Positions 53,445 through 61,933 of a stretch of DNA of 64,000 nt are shown piece after piece (the stretch's first letter is position 1; the number at the start of each line of letters is the position of its first letter). Both the position numbers and the translations under genes were made by a program. Source of the stretch: Rhodococcus sp. NBC_00297 (GTDB lineage: Bacteria; Actinomycetota; Actinomycetes; Mycobacteriales; Mycobacteriaceae); the NCBI RefSeq assembly GCF_036173065.1, contig NZ_CP108041.1, positions 3,227,001-3,291,000 on the forward strand. The letters run 5' to 3'. The notes below the pieces were generated by a model, which saw only the letters and a program-made list of their open reading frames with translations, was not told the origin of the DNA and ran no database searches.

Positions 53445-54482
53445 TCAGAGTCGTGCGACGGCTTTGCGACGGTCCGAGGACGTGCGGACTGCTTTGATGA
53501 GGTTGGGCAGGAGGACGGCGACGATGAGCAGGACGCCGGTGACGACGGTGAGTGCTTCGTTGGAGATGTCCTCGAGACGCAGCGCGTTCTGCAGTGCCGC
53601 GAGGAGGACGACGGCGGCGAGAACGCCGACGAGCCGGCCCTTGCCTCCGAAGATCGAGACGCCACCGAGAAGGACTGCGGCGACGACGGACAGTTCGAGG
53701 CCGGCACCGTTGTCGGCACGAGCACTCGAGTAGCGCAGGCTCCACAGGACACCGGCCAGAGCGGCGACCGCTCCGGCGACGACGTAGAGCCAGAATTTGA
53801 TGCGGTTGCCGTTGATGCCGGCGAACTTCGCGGCCGTGGCACTGGCGCCGGTGGCGTAGATGTTGCGGCCGAGCGAGGTGAACTGCAGGACCGCGCCGAA
53901 CACTACCGCGAGGATGACCAGTGGCACAGCGAGATTGGGAACCGACGAGTCACCCAGTGTACCGGTGACCCACGAGGTGTAGGCCCGCGGGAAGTTGGAC
54001 ACGGCCGTGTCACCCAACAGGACGAAGGCGAGTCCGCGGAAGAGCGCGAGCGTGCCGATCGTGACGGCGAGAGACGGCAGACCGAGCGTTGCGACGAGGA
54101 ATCCGTTGAGCGCACCGAGCAGTGCGCCGAGCAGGATGCACATCGGGACGATGGCCTCGATGGTGAAGCCGTTGTTCCACATCCAGCCCATAGCCGCGCC
54201 GCTCAGACCGAGCGTGCTGGCGACGGAGAGGTCGATCTCGCCGGTGACGATGATCAGCGTCATCGGCAGCGCGATGAGGAAGATCGGCGCGAGGTCGAGT
54301 ACCAGGAAGGTGAAGTTGGTGGCGCTGCCGAAGTCGGGGTTCATCACCGACGCGCCGAGCACGACGACGATGGTCAGGAAGATGACCGCGGTGTCCCAGC
54401 TGGCCAACAGCTCCCGGATGCGACTGCCCTGCTGCACGATCGGTGCGGGGGCGTCGGGACGGGTGGCGAGATCACTCGACAT
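53445..54482 (-). CDS. rhaQ: rhamnose ABC transporter permease
   Basis: 345 aa, RbsC-like, with eight to ten membrane helices. Conserved GEIDLSVASTLGLSGA near residue 95, LALFRGLAFVLLGD, and a C-terminal GGVSIFGGKGRLVGVLAAV are family marks. ATG 54482 is chosen because it overlaps the partner permease gene by 11 bp. It forms the channel with RhaP. Which permease is P and which is Q is by operon-order convention. Confidence 0.87.
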   Translation of the reverse strand: MSSDLATRPDAPAPIVQQGSRIRELLASWDTAVIFLTIVVVLGASVMNPDFGSATNFTFLVLDLAPIFLIALPMTLIIVTGEIDLSVASTLGLSGAAMGWMWNNGFTIEAIVPMCILLGALLGALNGFLVATLGLPSLAVTIGTLALFRGLAFVLLGDTAVSNFPRAYTSWVTGTLGDSSVPNLAVPLVILAVVFGAVLQFTSLGRNIYATGASATAAKFAGINGNRIKFWLYVVAGAVAALAGVLWSLRYSSARADNGAGLELSVVAAVLLGGVSIFGGKGRLVGVLAAVVLLAALQNALRLEDISNEALTVVTGVLLIVAVLLPNLIKAVRTSSDRRKAVARL

Positions 54483-55518
54483 GAGCGCTCCTCTTCCGAA
54501 GTTGCTGGGCGGCACGCACGGCCGCGATGCGATCCGCCGCGATGGCGATGAGGATGAGCGCGCCGACGATGGCCTGCTGCCAGAACTGATCGATCTGCAG
54601 GACCGGGAGCGAGCTGTTGATGGTGGTCAGCAATAGGGCGCCGAGGGCGGCTCCCCACACGGTGCCGACACCGCCGACGACGGCTACGCCGCCGACGACG
54701 CAGGCCGCGATGACGTTGAGTTCGTAGCCGGTGCCGGCTGCCGCGTCGACGGTGCCGAAGCGGGCGGCGAACATGACTCCGGCGATACCGGCCATGGCGC
54801 CGGAGAAGGCGAAGGCCCCCAGCGTTCGCTTGCCGACGGAGATGCCGGCGAGTTCGGCGGCATGACCGTTGGATCCGATGGCGTAGAGGTCGCGGCCGCT
54901 TCGGTATCGGCCGAGGTAGATGCCCGCTCCCACGAGTGCGATGACGGCGACGATCACCAGGACGGGGAGTCCGAGAACGCTGGCCGTGCCGAGATCGAGG
55001 AAGGAGCCGGGCATCTCGTCGGCGGTGATCTGCTCGCCGCCCGCCCAGAAGAAGGCGATGCCGCGGAAGATGTACATGGTGCCGAGCGTGACCACCAGGG
55101 CGGGAACGCCGCCGTAGCGGACGAGCAGCGCGTTGAAGACTCCGCACAGCGTGCCGACGACGATGCCCGCGAGGATGCCGAGCACGATCGGCGAGCCGGC
55201 CTTCATGACCGACCCTGCCGCGAATGCGGACAGTCCGAGCACCGACCCGACGGAGAGGTCGATGTTCTTGGTGATCATGACGACGGTCTGACCGACGGCC
55301 AACACGGCAATGATCGACGCGGCGAGCAGCAGGTCGCGGATGCTCTGACCGGACAGGAACGAGCTGTTGGTCGCCGCGGTCACGGCGATGAGGACGACGA
55401 GCGCGCCGAGAATGCCCAGCGAGCGCATTCTCAGGATCTTCTCGACCAGCGAGCTCCCGTCCTTGGTGACAGGCCTGAGCGGGTCGGCCGCCGGGGCGGT
55501 CTGGGTGGTGACGGTCAT
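54472..55518 (-). CDS. rhaP: rhamnose ABC transporter permease
   Basis: 348 aa RbsC-like permease. Motifs include TKNIDLSVGSVLGLSAFAAG, GTMYIFRGIAFFWAGGEQIT and GGVAVVGGVGTVWGAALGAL. Its ATG at 55518 overlaps the ATPase stop by 4 bp. It is paired with the following permease. The N-terminus is an Ala/Pro-rich cytoplasmic stretch of about 30 residues. Confidence 0.88.
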   Translation of the reverse strand: MTVTTQTAPAADPLRPVTKDGSSLVEKILRMRSLGILGALVVLIAVTAATNSSFLSGQSIRDLLLAASIIAVLAVGQTVVMITKNIDLSVGSVLGLSAFAAGSVMKAGSPIVLGILAGIVVGTLCGVFNALLVRYGGVPALVVTLGTMYIFRGIAFFWAGGEQITADEMPGSFLDLGTASVLGLPVLVIVAVIALVGAGIYLGRYRSGRDLYAIGSNGHAAELAGISVGKRTLGAFAFSGAMAGIAGVMFAARFGTVDAAAGTGYELNVIAACVVGGVAVVGGVGTVWGAALGALLLTTINSSLPVLQIDQFWQQAIVGALILIAIAADRIAAVRAAQQLRKRSAHVE

Positions 55519-57041
55519 GCTGCGGACTCCGATCCCATGGCGGCGAACATGACCGATTCCTCGGTGGCATGATCGCGATCGATCTCCGCGGCGATGCGGC
55601 CTTCGCGCATGACGAGCACGCGGTCGGCCATACCGAGGACCTCCGGCAGTTCCGAGGAGATCATGACGACGGCGACTCCTTCACTGGCGAGACGCGAGAT
55701 GATCTTGTGGACTTCGGCTTTGGTGCCGACGTCGATGCCGCGGGTGGGCTCGTCGACGATGAGAACGATCGGGTCGGTGGCGAGCCACTTGGCCAGCACC
55801 ACCTTCTGCTGGTTGCCGCCGGACAGGGTGCCGACAGGGTCGGTGATGCGCGAGAACTTGGTCTGCAGTTTCTTCGTCCATTCCTGGGCCGAGCGGCGCT
55901 CACCACCACCGACGAGGAACCCGAAGCGCGACAACGCTTGTGAACGCGTGAGCGTCGCATTGCGCTCGATCGACATCTCGGGGATGAGGCCCTGCTGGCG
56001 ACGGTCCTCGGGAACGAGGGCGATGCCCGCTCGCATGGCGGCCTTGGGATTACCGGCCTTCAGTACCTTGCCGCGGACCTTGACGGAACCGGAATCGCGG
56101 GGGTCGACGCCGAACACCGCCTGCATGACCTCGGAGCGTCCGGCGCCGACCAGGCCGGCGAGCGCCACGATCTCACCGGCACGCACCCGGAAGCTGACGT
56201 CGGTGAACACCCCGGCGCGCGTGAGGTTCTCGACCTCGAGGATGACGGCACCCGGTTCGACGTCCAGCTTGGGGAACAGGGCGCCGAGCTCGCGGCCCAC
56301 CATCTGCTTGATCAGGTCGTCGACGGTGAGTCCGGCCAGCGGTGCGGTGGAGATGTGCTTGCCGTCGCGCATGACGGTGACGCGCTGGCAGAGGTCGAAG
56401 ATCTCTTCGAAGCGGTGCGAGATGAACAGCACGGCAGCTCCGTCGGCGCACAGGGAGCGAGCGACCTTGAAGAGGCGGGCGACCTCGTTACCCGACAGCG
56501 CGGCGGTGGGCTCGTCCATGACGATGACGGACGCCTCGGTCGACAGCGCTTTGGCGATCTCGACGAGCTGCTGGTCGGCGATGGACAGTCCGCTCGCGAG
56601 CCGGTTCGGATCCATCGGAACACCCAGGCGATTGAACAGGGCTTCGGCGGCGGCGTTCATGGCGCCGCGGTCGATCATCCGGCCGCGCGAGGTGGGCTGG
56701 GCACCGATGTAGATGTTCTCGGCGATGGTCAGGTCCGGGAACAGCGTCGGCTCCTGGTAGATGACGGCGATGCCCTCGGCCTTCGCGGCGGCGGGGGAGT
56801 CGAGCGTGATCGGGGTGCTGCCCGCGAGCAGCGTGCCGGTGTCCGGCTTGTGAACACCGGCCAGCATCTTGACGATGGTGGACTTGCCGGCACCGTTCTC
56901 GCCCACGAGTGCGTGCGCTTCACCGCCGTAGAGCGGAAACGACACCCCGGAGACGGCGGCGACGCTTCCGAACGACTTGGTGACGTCGCGGACTTCGAGC
57001 AGGGGAACTGCGGTGGGCGTCGTCGCACTGGGGACGCTCAT
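55515..57041 (-). CDS. rhaT: rhamnose ABC transporter ATP-binding protein (two ABC domains)
   Basis: 508 aa double-ABC sugar ATPase of the RbsA/MglA type. Domain 1 has Walker A GENGAGKST and the signature LSIADQQLVEIAKALS, with Walker B VIVMDEPTAALS; domain 2 has GLVGAGRSE in place of a canonical Walker A, signature LSGGNQQKVVLAKWLA and LIVDEPTRGIDVG. A degenerate second Walker A is normal for this class. ATG 57041 has GGAGG upstream and heads the rha operon. A LacI-type operator lies 36 bp before the start. Confidence 0.92.
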   Translation of the reverse strand: MSVPSATTPTAVPLLEVRDVTKSFGSVAAVSGVSFPLYGGEAHALVGENGAGKSTIVKMLAGVHKPDTGTLLAGSTPITLDSPAAAKAEGIAVIYQEPTLFPDLTIAENIYIGAQPTSRGRMIDRGAMNAAAEALFNRLGVPMDPNRLASGLSIADQQLVEIAKALSTEASVIVMDEPTAALSGNEVARLFKVARSLCADGAAVLFISHRFEEIFDLCQRVTVMRDGKHISTAPLAGLTVDDLIKQMVGRELGALFPKLDVEPGAVILEVENLTRAGVFTDVSFRVRAGEIVALAGLVGAGRSEVMQAVFGVDPRDSGSVKVRGKVLKAGNPKAAMRAGIALVPEDRRQQGLIPEMSIERNATLTRSQALSRFGFLVGGGERRSAQEWTKKLQTKFSRITDPVGTLSGGNQQKVVLAKWLATDPIVLIVDEPTRGIDVGTKAEVHKIISRLASEGVAVVMISSELPEVLGMADRVLVMREGRIAAEIDRDHATEESVMFAAMGSESAA

Positions 57042-57076
57042 GGATGGGACCTCCGTCGGACCGAACCGGCTCGAAT

Positions 57077-57088
57077 TGAATCGGTTCA
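57077..57088. promoter_or_regulatory. LacI-type operator upstream of the rha operon
   Basis: TGAATCGGTTCA, an imperfect palindrome. ATTGAATCGGTT occurs here on the plus strand and again on the minus strand at the second site (57275-57286). Confidence 0.65.
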
Positions 57089-57133
57089 TTCAGCCCCGTG
57101 AACATAGAAGTGACGGGGGCCACTGGTCAACCC

Positions 57134-57149
57134 CGTGACCCGGATCACG
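57134..57149. promoter_or_regulatory. CRP/GlxR-like site in the rha intergenic region
   Basis: CGTGA-CCCGGA-TCACG, the GTGA-N6-TCAC arrangement used by actinobacterial CRP-family regulators. It lies midway between the divergent rhaT and LacI genes. Confidence 0.45.
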
Positions 57150-57274
57150 ACAGAGCGTTACCGAACCGTGATGTATCCAGCGTCGAGCAGCAACGATGAG
57201 GATCGGTCACGAGTTCGCGCGCCGTGGGGCGCCTCGGTGGGTTCGAGAACGCCGTTCGGTTGCGCCGACGCCGG

Positions 57275-57286
57275 TAAACCGATTCA
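57275..57286. promoter_or_regulatory. LacI-type operator upstream of the regulator gene
   Basis: TAAACCGATTCA, matching the reverse complement of the 57077 site at 11 of 12 positions, 34 bp before the LacI-family ATG. It suggests autoregulation. Confidence 0.65.
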
Positions 57287-57320
57287 ATAGCGACCGTAAC
57301 GGCATCGAAGGGGGGCGATC

Positions 57321-58337
57321 ATGGCAGCGAGCATGCGTGAGGTCGCCGCTCTCGCGGGAGTGTCCATGGGCACCATCAGCAATGTCCTGAACAAGCCCGA
57401 CATGGTCTCCGCTGCCACCCGTGAGCGCGTCGAGGCGGCCATCGCGCAGCTCGGATTCGTGCGTAACGACGCGGCCCGCCAGCTTCGAGCCGGCCAGTCC
57501 CGCATGCTCGCTGTCGTGGTCCTCGACGCCCGCAACCCGTTCTTCCTCGACGTGGCAGCCGGCGCAGAATCCGTGGCGGACGTGAACGATCTGTTGACCG
57601 TGATCGTCGGTAGCGGCGAATCCGAAGAGCGCGAGAACCGTCAGCTTCGCCTGCTCATGGAGCAGCGCGTGCAGGGCATCCTGCTCAGTCCCGTGGGTGA
57701 GAACGTGCCGATGCTCGACAACCTCGACCGCCAGGGCACCCCGGTGGTGTTGCTCGATCGCGGGTCGCACGCCCCCGGCAGATCGTCGGTCGCGGTCGAC
57801 GACGTTCTCGGGGGGCGTTTGGCTGCACGGCATCTCATGGATCTGGGACACCGCACCCTGGTCTACGTCGGCGGCCCGGACAGCATTCGGCAGGTGCGTG
57901 ACCGCCGCTCCGGCGCCCTCACGGCTGTCGCCGAATCGGCCAGCACCCGCATGTCGACGGTGTGGTCGACGTCGTTGTCCATCGAGGCCGGCGCACGAGC
58001 TGCCGCCCGGATCTTCGACATGACCGATGCCCCGCCGACCGGGGTCGTGTGCGCGAACGACCTGCTGGCGCTCGGAGTGCTCCAGGAATGTGTGCACCGC
58101 GGGGTGCGTGTACCGGAGGACCTGGCCATCGTCGGATACGACGACATCGACTACGCCGCGGGTGCAGCAGTTCCCCTCACGTCCATCTCGCAGCCCCGAG
58201 CCGAGTTGGGCAGGGCTGCAGCCGAACTACTGCTCGAGCAGGTCTCGGCGTCGGGCGCTCACGAGTTCCGGCAGCTCACCTTCGAGCCGTCGTTGGTGGT
58301 GCGAGGGTCGACCGATCAGGGGTGGCGCGCGCGCTGA
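57321..58337 (+). CDS. LacI-family regulator, probable repressor of the rha operon
   Basis: 338 aa. N-terminal helix-turn-helix and hinge: SMREVAALAGVSMGTISNVL, then VRNDAARQLRAGQSRMLAVV, standard for LacI/PurR; the effector domain follows (VVLDARNPFFLDVAAGAESV). It is divergent from rhaT with two matching operators between, so it most likely represses the rha operon and itself, with rhamnose or rhamnulose as inducer. Many rhamnose regulons use AraC- or DeoR-type regulators, so the LacI class is a distinguishing trait. Confidence 0.9.
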   Translation: MAASMREVAALAGVSMGTISNVLNKPDMVSAATRERVEAAIAQLGFVRNDAARQLRAGQSRMLAVVVLDARNPFFLDVAAGAESVADVNDLLTVIVGSGESEERENRQLRLLMEQRVQGILLSPVGENVPMLDNLDRQGTPVVLLDRGSHAPGRSSVAVDDVLGGRLAARHLMDLGHRTLVYVGGPDSIRQVRDRRSGALTAVAESASTRMSTVWSTSLSIEAGARAAARIFDMTDAPPTGVVCANDLLALGVLQECVHRGVRVPEDLAIVGYDDIDYAAGAAVPLTSISQPRAELGRAAAELLLEQVSASGAHEFRQLTFEPSLVVRGSTDQGWRAR

Positions 58338-58376
58338 TCCATCGGGCGTTCACCTTCCCGGCTTAGCGTGGGCGCC

Positions 58377-59420
58377 ATGGCGATGCGACGAGTACTGCTG
58401 ACCGTCTCGATGTGTATGGCGCTGGCGGCCTGCTCCGCACAAGATACCGAGACCGCTAAGCCGCTCGACGGATTCGACCTGCAGGCGCATCGCGGCGGCC
58501 TCGGACTGGTCACCGAGAGCACGCTTGCCTCGTTCACCAATGCCCTCGAGCTCGGCGTCACCACCCTCGAGATGGACACCCAGATCACCGAGGACGGCAT
58601 CGCCGTCGTCACGCACGACCGAAAGGTGTCGGACGCGAAGTGCCGCGATACCCGGCCCGCGACCGACGGTGATCGCGAGTTTCCCTACGTCGGGAAGTAC
58701 GTCAACACCCTGACGCTGGCGCAGGTGCGGACCCTCAATTGTGGTGTGACGCAGCTCGACGGCTACCCGGAACAGCGAATGGCGACAGATGCCGGAATCC
58801 CGACCCTCGACGAGGTGCTCGCGTTGGTGAACTCGTACGACTCCACGGTCCAGCTGAACATCGAGACCAAGGTGGAGGCGGCGGCGCCCACCGAAACGGC
58901 GTCCCGTGAGCAGTTCGCCGACGTGGTGCTCGCCTCGGTCGGGGCGGCGGGACTACTCGATCGCACCACCATCCAGAGTTTCGACTGGGGCGCTCTCCTT
59001 GCGGTGCAGAAGGTCGATCCGTCGGTGCGGCTGGTCGCGCTCACGGAGCCCGACTTCCTCGAGGTCGAAGAACCGGGAGCCTCACCGTGGTTGGGCGGTC
59101 TCGACATCGACGACTTCGACGGTGACCCGGTGGCGGCGGTGCAGTCGTTCGGCGCCCACGCACTCTCGCCCGTCCAGGGCACCCCGCAGAAGGGAGCCGT
59201 GGGCGACCCGGACTTCGAGCTCTACGTGACACCCGCAATGGTGACGTCCGCGCACGCCGCCGGGATCCGCGTCGTGCCGTGGACGGTGGACGATCCCGCG
59301 ACGATGGCGGCACTGATGGACATGGGTGTCGACGGCATCATCACCGACTACCCCGACCGCCTTCGAGAGGTGATGGGGGAGCGAGGGATGGCGCTGCCGG
59401 AGCCGGCCACGGTGCGCTGA
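58377..59420 (+). CDS. glycerophosphodiester phosphodiesterase lipoprotein
   Basis: 347 aa from ATG 58377 (ATG 58383 also possible). Signal peptide with lipobox LAAC (RRVLLTVSMCMALAACSA). GDPD catalytic elements: QAHRGGLGLVTESTLASF (His and Arg of HRG), TLEMDTQITEDGIAVVTHD (metal Glu/Asp and second His), NIETKVE, and a C-terminal VPWTVDDPATMAALMDMGVDGIITDYPD (core WTVDDP). It hydrolyses glycerophosphodiesters to glycerol-3-phosphate at the envelope. It is monocistronic as far as can be seen. Confidence 0.9.
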   Translation: MAMRRVLLTVSMCMALAACSAQDTETAKPLDGFDLQAHRGGLGLVTESTLASFTNALELGVTTLEMDTQITEDGIAVVTHDRKVSDAKCRDTRPATDGDREFPYVGKYVNTLTLAQVRTLNCGVTQLDGYPEQRMATDAGIPTLDEVLALVNSYDSTVQLNIETKVEAAAPTETASREQFADVVLASVGAAGLLDRTTIQSFDWGALLAVQKVDPSVRLVALTEPDFLEVEEPGASPWLGGLDIDDFDGDPVAAVQSFGAHALSPVQGTPQKGAVGDPDFELYVTPAMVTSAHAAGIRVVPWTVDDPATMAALMDMGVDGIITDYPDRLREVMGERGMALPEPATVR

Positions 59421-59430
59421 CGCGCGCCTC

Positions 59431-60351
59431 TCAGCCGATAACGAGCACCGGTACCGGCTTCTCGAAGCTCTCGTTCTCCGGCAGGATCGGCTCGTCCGCG
59501 CCGGCATCGACGTCGGCGATCGTCTGCACTTTGCCCAGTGTCGACGATCCTTCGCGGGCCACCACCAGCTCGTCGTACAAGGCGAACCACGGCATCCCGA
59601 ACCGCGTGTACTCGGCGGCACTCAGTGGAACCGAAGCGGGCTCGGACCCGGTAAGTTGTTGCCACACAGCACTGTTGACGATGTCTACGGTGAATCGTCG
59701 GCCGTGCTCGAGGTCCCACGAGTCGTGCGGGACCACCGGCGTCGCCACTGCTTGTCTGATGGATCCGCCGGCGCCGAGACCCATCGCGTCGTTCGGGGGC
59801 GCGGAGAAGCAGATGATGGTCGGGAGGTGGTCCAGCTCCGAGTACTTGCTCGCCAACAGCGGGTAGACGGCCACCTGGATCCCACCGCGCGCCGGCTCCG
59901 AAGACAGCTGCTCCTCCACCGTGTAGTCGGCGCCCAGCGGGGCAGCGACGAACTGGCGCACCGTTCCCTTCTCGACAGTGAACCCATCGAGCCACCGCTG
60001 GTCCGGAACTTCCAGGTAGTCCTCGGCCTCGAAGTCGGGAACGGGCGACCACGGCTCACCCGTCAGGACGTTGACGGTGCCGCTGCTCATCGTCACGAGG
60101 AACGGATAGCCGGCATCGAAGTTGATCCAGCATGCCTCGGACTGCCACATCGGCATGGCGAAGCGAGTCACCCCGTCGTCGTCCTGGCCGGACTCCGTCA
60201 CCTGCAGTCTGCCGAGGCCCGGAGGGAGGTCGTACGTGGTTCCGTCGTCGGGAACGCGGAGAGTCCGCTGGAACGAGAACGACATCCGGGCGTCGGGATG
60301 GACCTCGGGGCACCGGACCTCGACACGGTCGTCGACGACGTGCACTGCCAT
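59431..60351 (-). CDS. hypothetical protein, unrecognised family
   Basis: 306 aa from ATG 60351, preceded by AAGGGG; an in-frame start at 60420 adds 23 basic/Pro residues and lacks a ribosome site. Acidic, no signal peptide or membrane helix; rich in predicted beta strands, with WQSEACWINFDAGYPFLVTM and a late LSAAEYTRFGMPWFALYDEL as its most conserved-looking segments. I do not recognise the family. It converges on the GDPD gene (10 bp between stops). It is transcribed in the same direction as the GntR regulator, with an 87-bp gap that shows nothing obvious. Confidence 0.62.
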   Translation of the reverse strand: MAVHVVDDRVEVRCPEVHPDARMSFSFQRTLRVPDDGTTYDLPPGLGRLQVTESGQDDDGVTRFAMPMWQSEACWINFDAGYPFLVTMSSGTVNVLTGEPWSPVPDFEAEDYLEVPDQRWLDGFTVEKGTVRQFVAAPLGADYTVEEQLSSEPARGGIQVAVYPLLASKYSELDHLPTIICFSAPPNDAMGLGAGGSIRQAVATPVVPHDSWDLEHGRRFTVDIVNSAVWQQLTGSEPASVPLSAAEYTRFGMPWFALYDELVVAREGSSTLGKVQTIADVDAGADEPILPENESFEKPVPVLVIG

Positions 60352-60438
60352 GGTGAACCCCTTGCCCGGGCCCGCGGCCCTCGTTGTGTGTGGAGGGATG
60401 CTGGCACGGGGGTCCGACACAATTCGGCGGGCTCCGAC

Positions 60439-61122
60439 TCAGTCGAGCCGCATCAACCCGTAGAAACCTTCAATGTGCTCGCGCGCCAGGGTGGCGGCCT
60501 TGGCGCCGTGGCCTCGGCGCAACGCGTCGACGATGCCGCGGTGTTCGCACCGCAGGTTCACGGCGACGGCCGACCAGTCGTCGAGCATCGGCACCGCGTC
60601 CATGACGTAGCCGTGGATGGAGTCGCGGAGCGAGGTCATCATGGCCTCGATCAGCACGTTGCCGGCCAGCCCGGCGAACCGTACGTGCAGCTCGGCGTCG
60701 AGGCGGTGGAACTGATCGGGTTCGAGGCTCTGGTCGTCCATTCGTTCCAGTAACTCGTCGATGGCACTGAGGTCGGGGGTGCGCGCCGCGGCTTCGCGCA
60801 GCGCCCACGACTCGAGCAACACGCGCGTCTGCACCACGTCGGCGATGGGCAGGAACTGCGTGGCCATGTGAAGGCGCAGTGCCGAGCCGATGGACGTGGC
60901 AGGGTCCGCCACCACGATTGCTCCCGCGTCGGGGCCGGACCCGACCGACGTCTTCACCACGCCCATCGCTTCCAGGACGCGGATGGCCTCGCGAACCGAG
61001 CTGCGGCCGACGCCGAGTTCCTCCGCGAGTGCGCGCTCGGCCGGCAGTCGGTCGCCGACACGGAGTCGGGCCGCCGCCAGGTCCTGTTCGATGCGGTGGA
61101 GAACCACCTCGTGTGCGCGCAC
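60439..61122 (-). CDS. FadR/GntR-family regulator, probable lactate-responsive repressor of lutABC
   Basis: 227 aa from GTG 61122. Winged helix: GDRLPAERALAEELGVGRSS, then VREAIRVLEAMGVV at residues 22-58. The C-terminal FCD domain carries the metal-binding Asp/His residues expected (DAELHVRFAG, RCEHRGIVDALRRG, AREHIEGFYG). It is divergent from lutABC with two identical-form operators TGTGGTC-N-GACCACA in between, so it is the LldR-type regulator of lactate use; lactate is the likely ligand. Confidence 0.88.
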   Translation of the reverse strand: MRAHEVVLHRIEQDLAAARLRVGDRLPAERALAEELGVGRSSVREAIRVLEAMGVVKTSVGSGPDAGAIVVADPATSIGSALRLHMATQFLPIADVVQTRVLLESWALREAAARTPDLSAIDELLERMDDQSLEPDQFHRLDAELHVRFAGLAGNVLIEAMMTSLRDSIHGYVMDAVPMLDDWSAVAVNLRCEHRGIVDALRRGHGAKAATLAREHIEGFYGLMRLD

Positions 61123-61139
61123 TGTCGGAGAATAGCTGG

Positions 61140-61154
61140 TGTGGTCCGACCACA
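61140..61154. promoter_or_regulatory. GntR operator 1 before lutA
   Basis: TGTGGTC-C-GACCACA, a perfect 15-bp palindrome with the TGGTNNNACCA core of FadR-family sites. Confidence 0.82.
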
Positions 61155-61162
61155 GGGGTTAC

Positions 61163-61177
61163 TGTGGTCAGACCACA
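61163..61177. promoter_or_regulatory. GntR operator 2 before lutA
   Basis: TGTGGTC-A-GACCACA, centre 23 bp from operator 1, ending 15 bp before the lutA start. Confidence 0.82.
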
Positions 61178-61192
61178 CGCTCTGGAGGCTCC

Positions 61193-61933
61193 ATGCGGAT
61201 CGCCCTGTTCGCCACCTGTCTGGCGGACGCACTCTTTCCCGAGTCAGCGAAAGCGACTGTCTCGCTGCTCGAACGGCTCGGCCACACCGTCGTCTTCCCG
61301 TCGGATCAGACGTGCTGCGGCCAGATGCACGTCAATACCGGCTACCTCAAAGAAGCCGCACCGCTGGTGCGCCACCACGTCGAGGTCTTCGAGAAGTCGT
61401 CGTGGGACGTCGCGGTCGCACCGTCCGGTTCCTGCGTCGGATCGGTGCGTCACCAGCACGCGATGGTCGCCCGCCGCGCCGGTGACGAGGACTTGGCCAC
61501 GCGCGCCGAGGACATCGCCGGACGCACCTACGAGCTGTCCGAACTTCTCGTCGACGTCCTCGGTGTCACCGACGTCGGCGCCTACTACCCGCACCGCGTC
61601 ACCTACCACCCCACGTGCCATTCGCTGAGGATGCTGCGCGTCGGCGACAAGCCCCTCGAACTGCTGCGCAACGTGCGCGGCATGACGTTGGTCGAACTGC
61701 CCCAGGCCGAGTCGTGCTGCGGCTTCGGCGGAACGTTCGCGTTGAAAAATTCGGAGACCTCGACGGCGATGTTGTCGGACAAGATGGCCAACGTCCTCTC
61801 CACCGGCGCCGAGGTGTGCAGCGCCGGGGACTCGTCGTGCCTCATGCACATCGGCGGCGGACTGTCCCGCCTGCGCACCGGCGTCAAGACCGTGCACCTT
61901 GCCGAGATCCTTGCGTCGACGGAGGCAGCATGA
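61193..61933 (+). CDS. lutA: lactate utilisation protein LutA (Fe-S, CCG domains)
   Basis: 246 aa. Two CCG-type motifs: SDQTCCGQMHVNTG and AESCCGFGGTF, each with upstream cysteines (FATCLAD; VTYHPTCHSL), that hold non-cubane or [4Fe-4S] clusters in this family. Part of the three-subunit LutABC enzyme that oxidises L-lactate to pyruvate. ATG 61193 has GGAGG upstream and is the first gene of the operon behind twin GntR operators. Its stop overlaps lutB by 4 bp. Confidence 0.93.
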   Translation: MRIALFATCLADALFPESAKATVSLLERLGHTVVFPSDQTCCGQMHVNTGYLKEAAPLVRHHVEVFEKSSWDVAVAPSGSCVGSVRHQHAMVARRAGDEDLATRAEDIAGRTYELSELLVDVLGVTDVGAYYPHRVTYHPTCHSLRMLRVGDKPLELLRNVRGMTLVELPQAESCCGFGGTFALKNSETSTAMLSDKMANVLSTGAEVCSAGDSSCLMHIGGGLSRLRTGVKTVHLAEILASTEAA

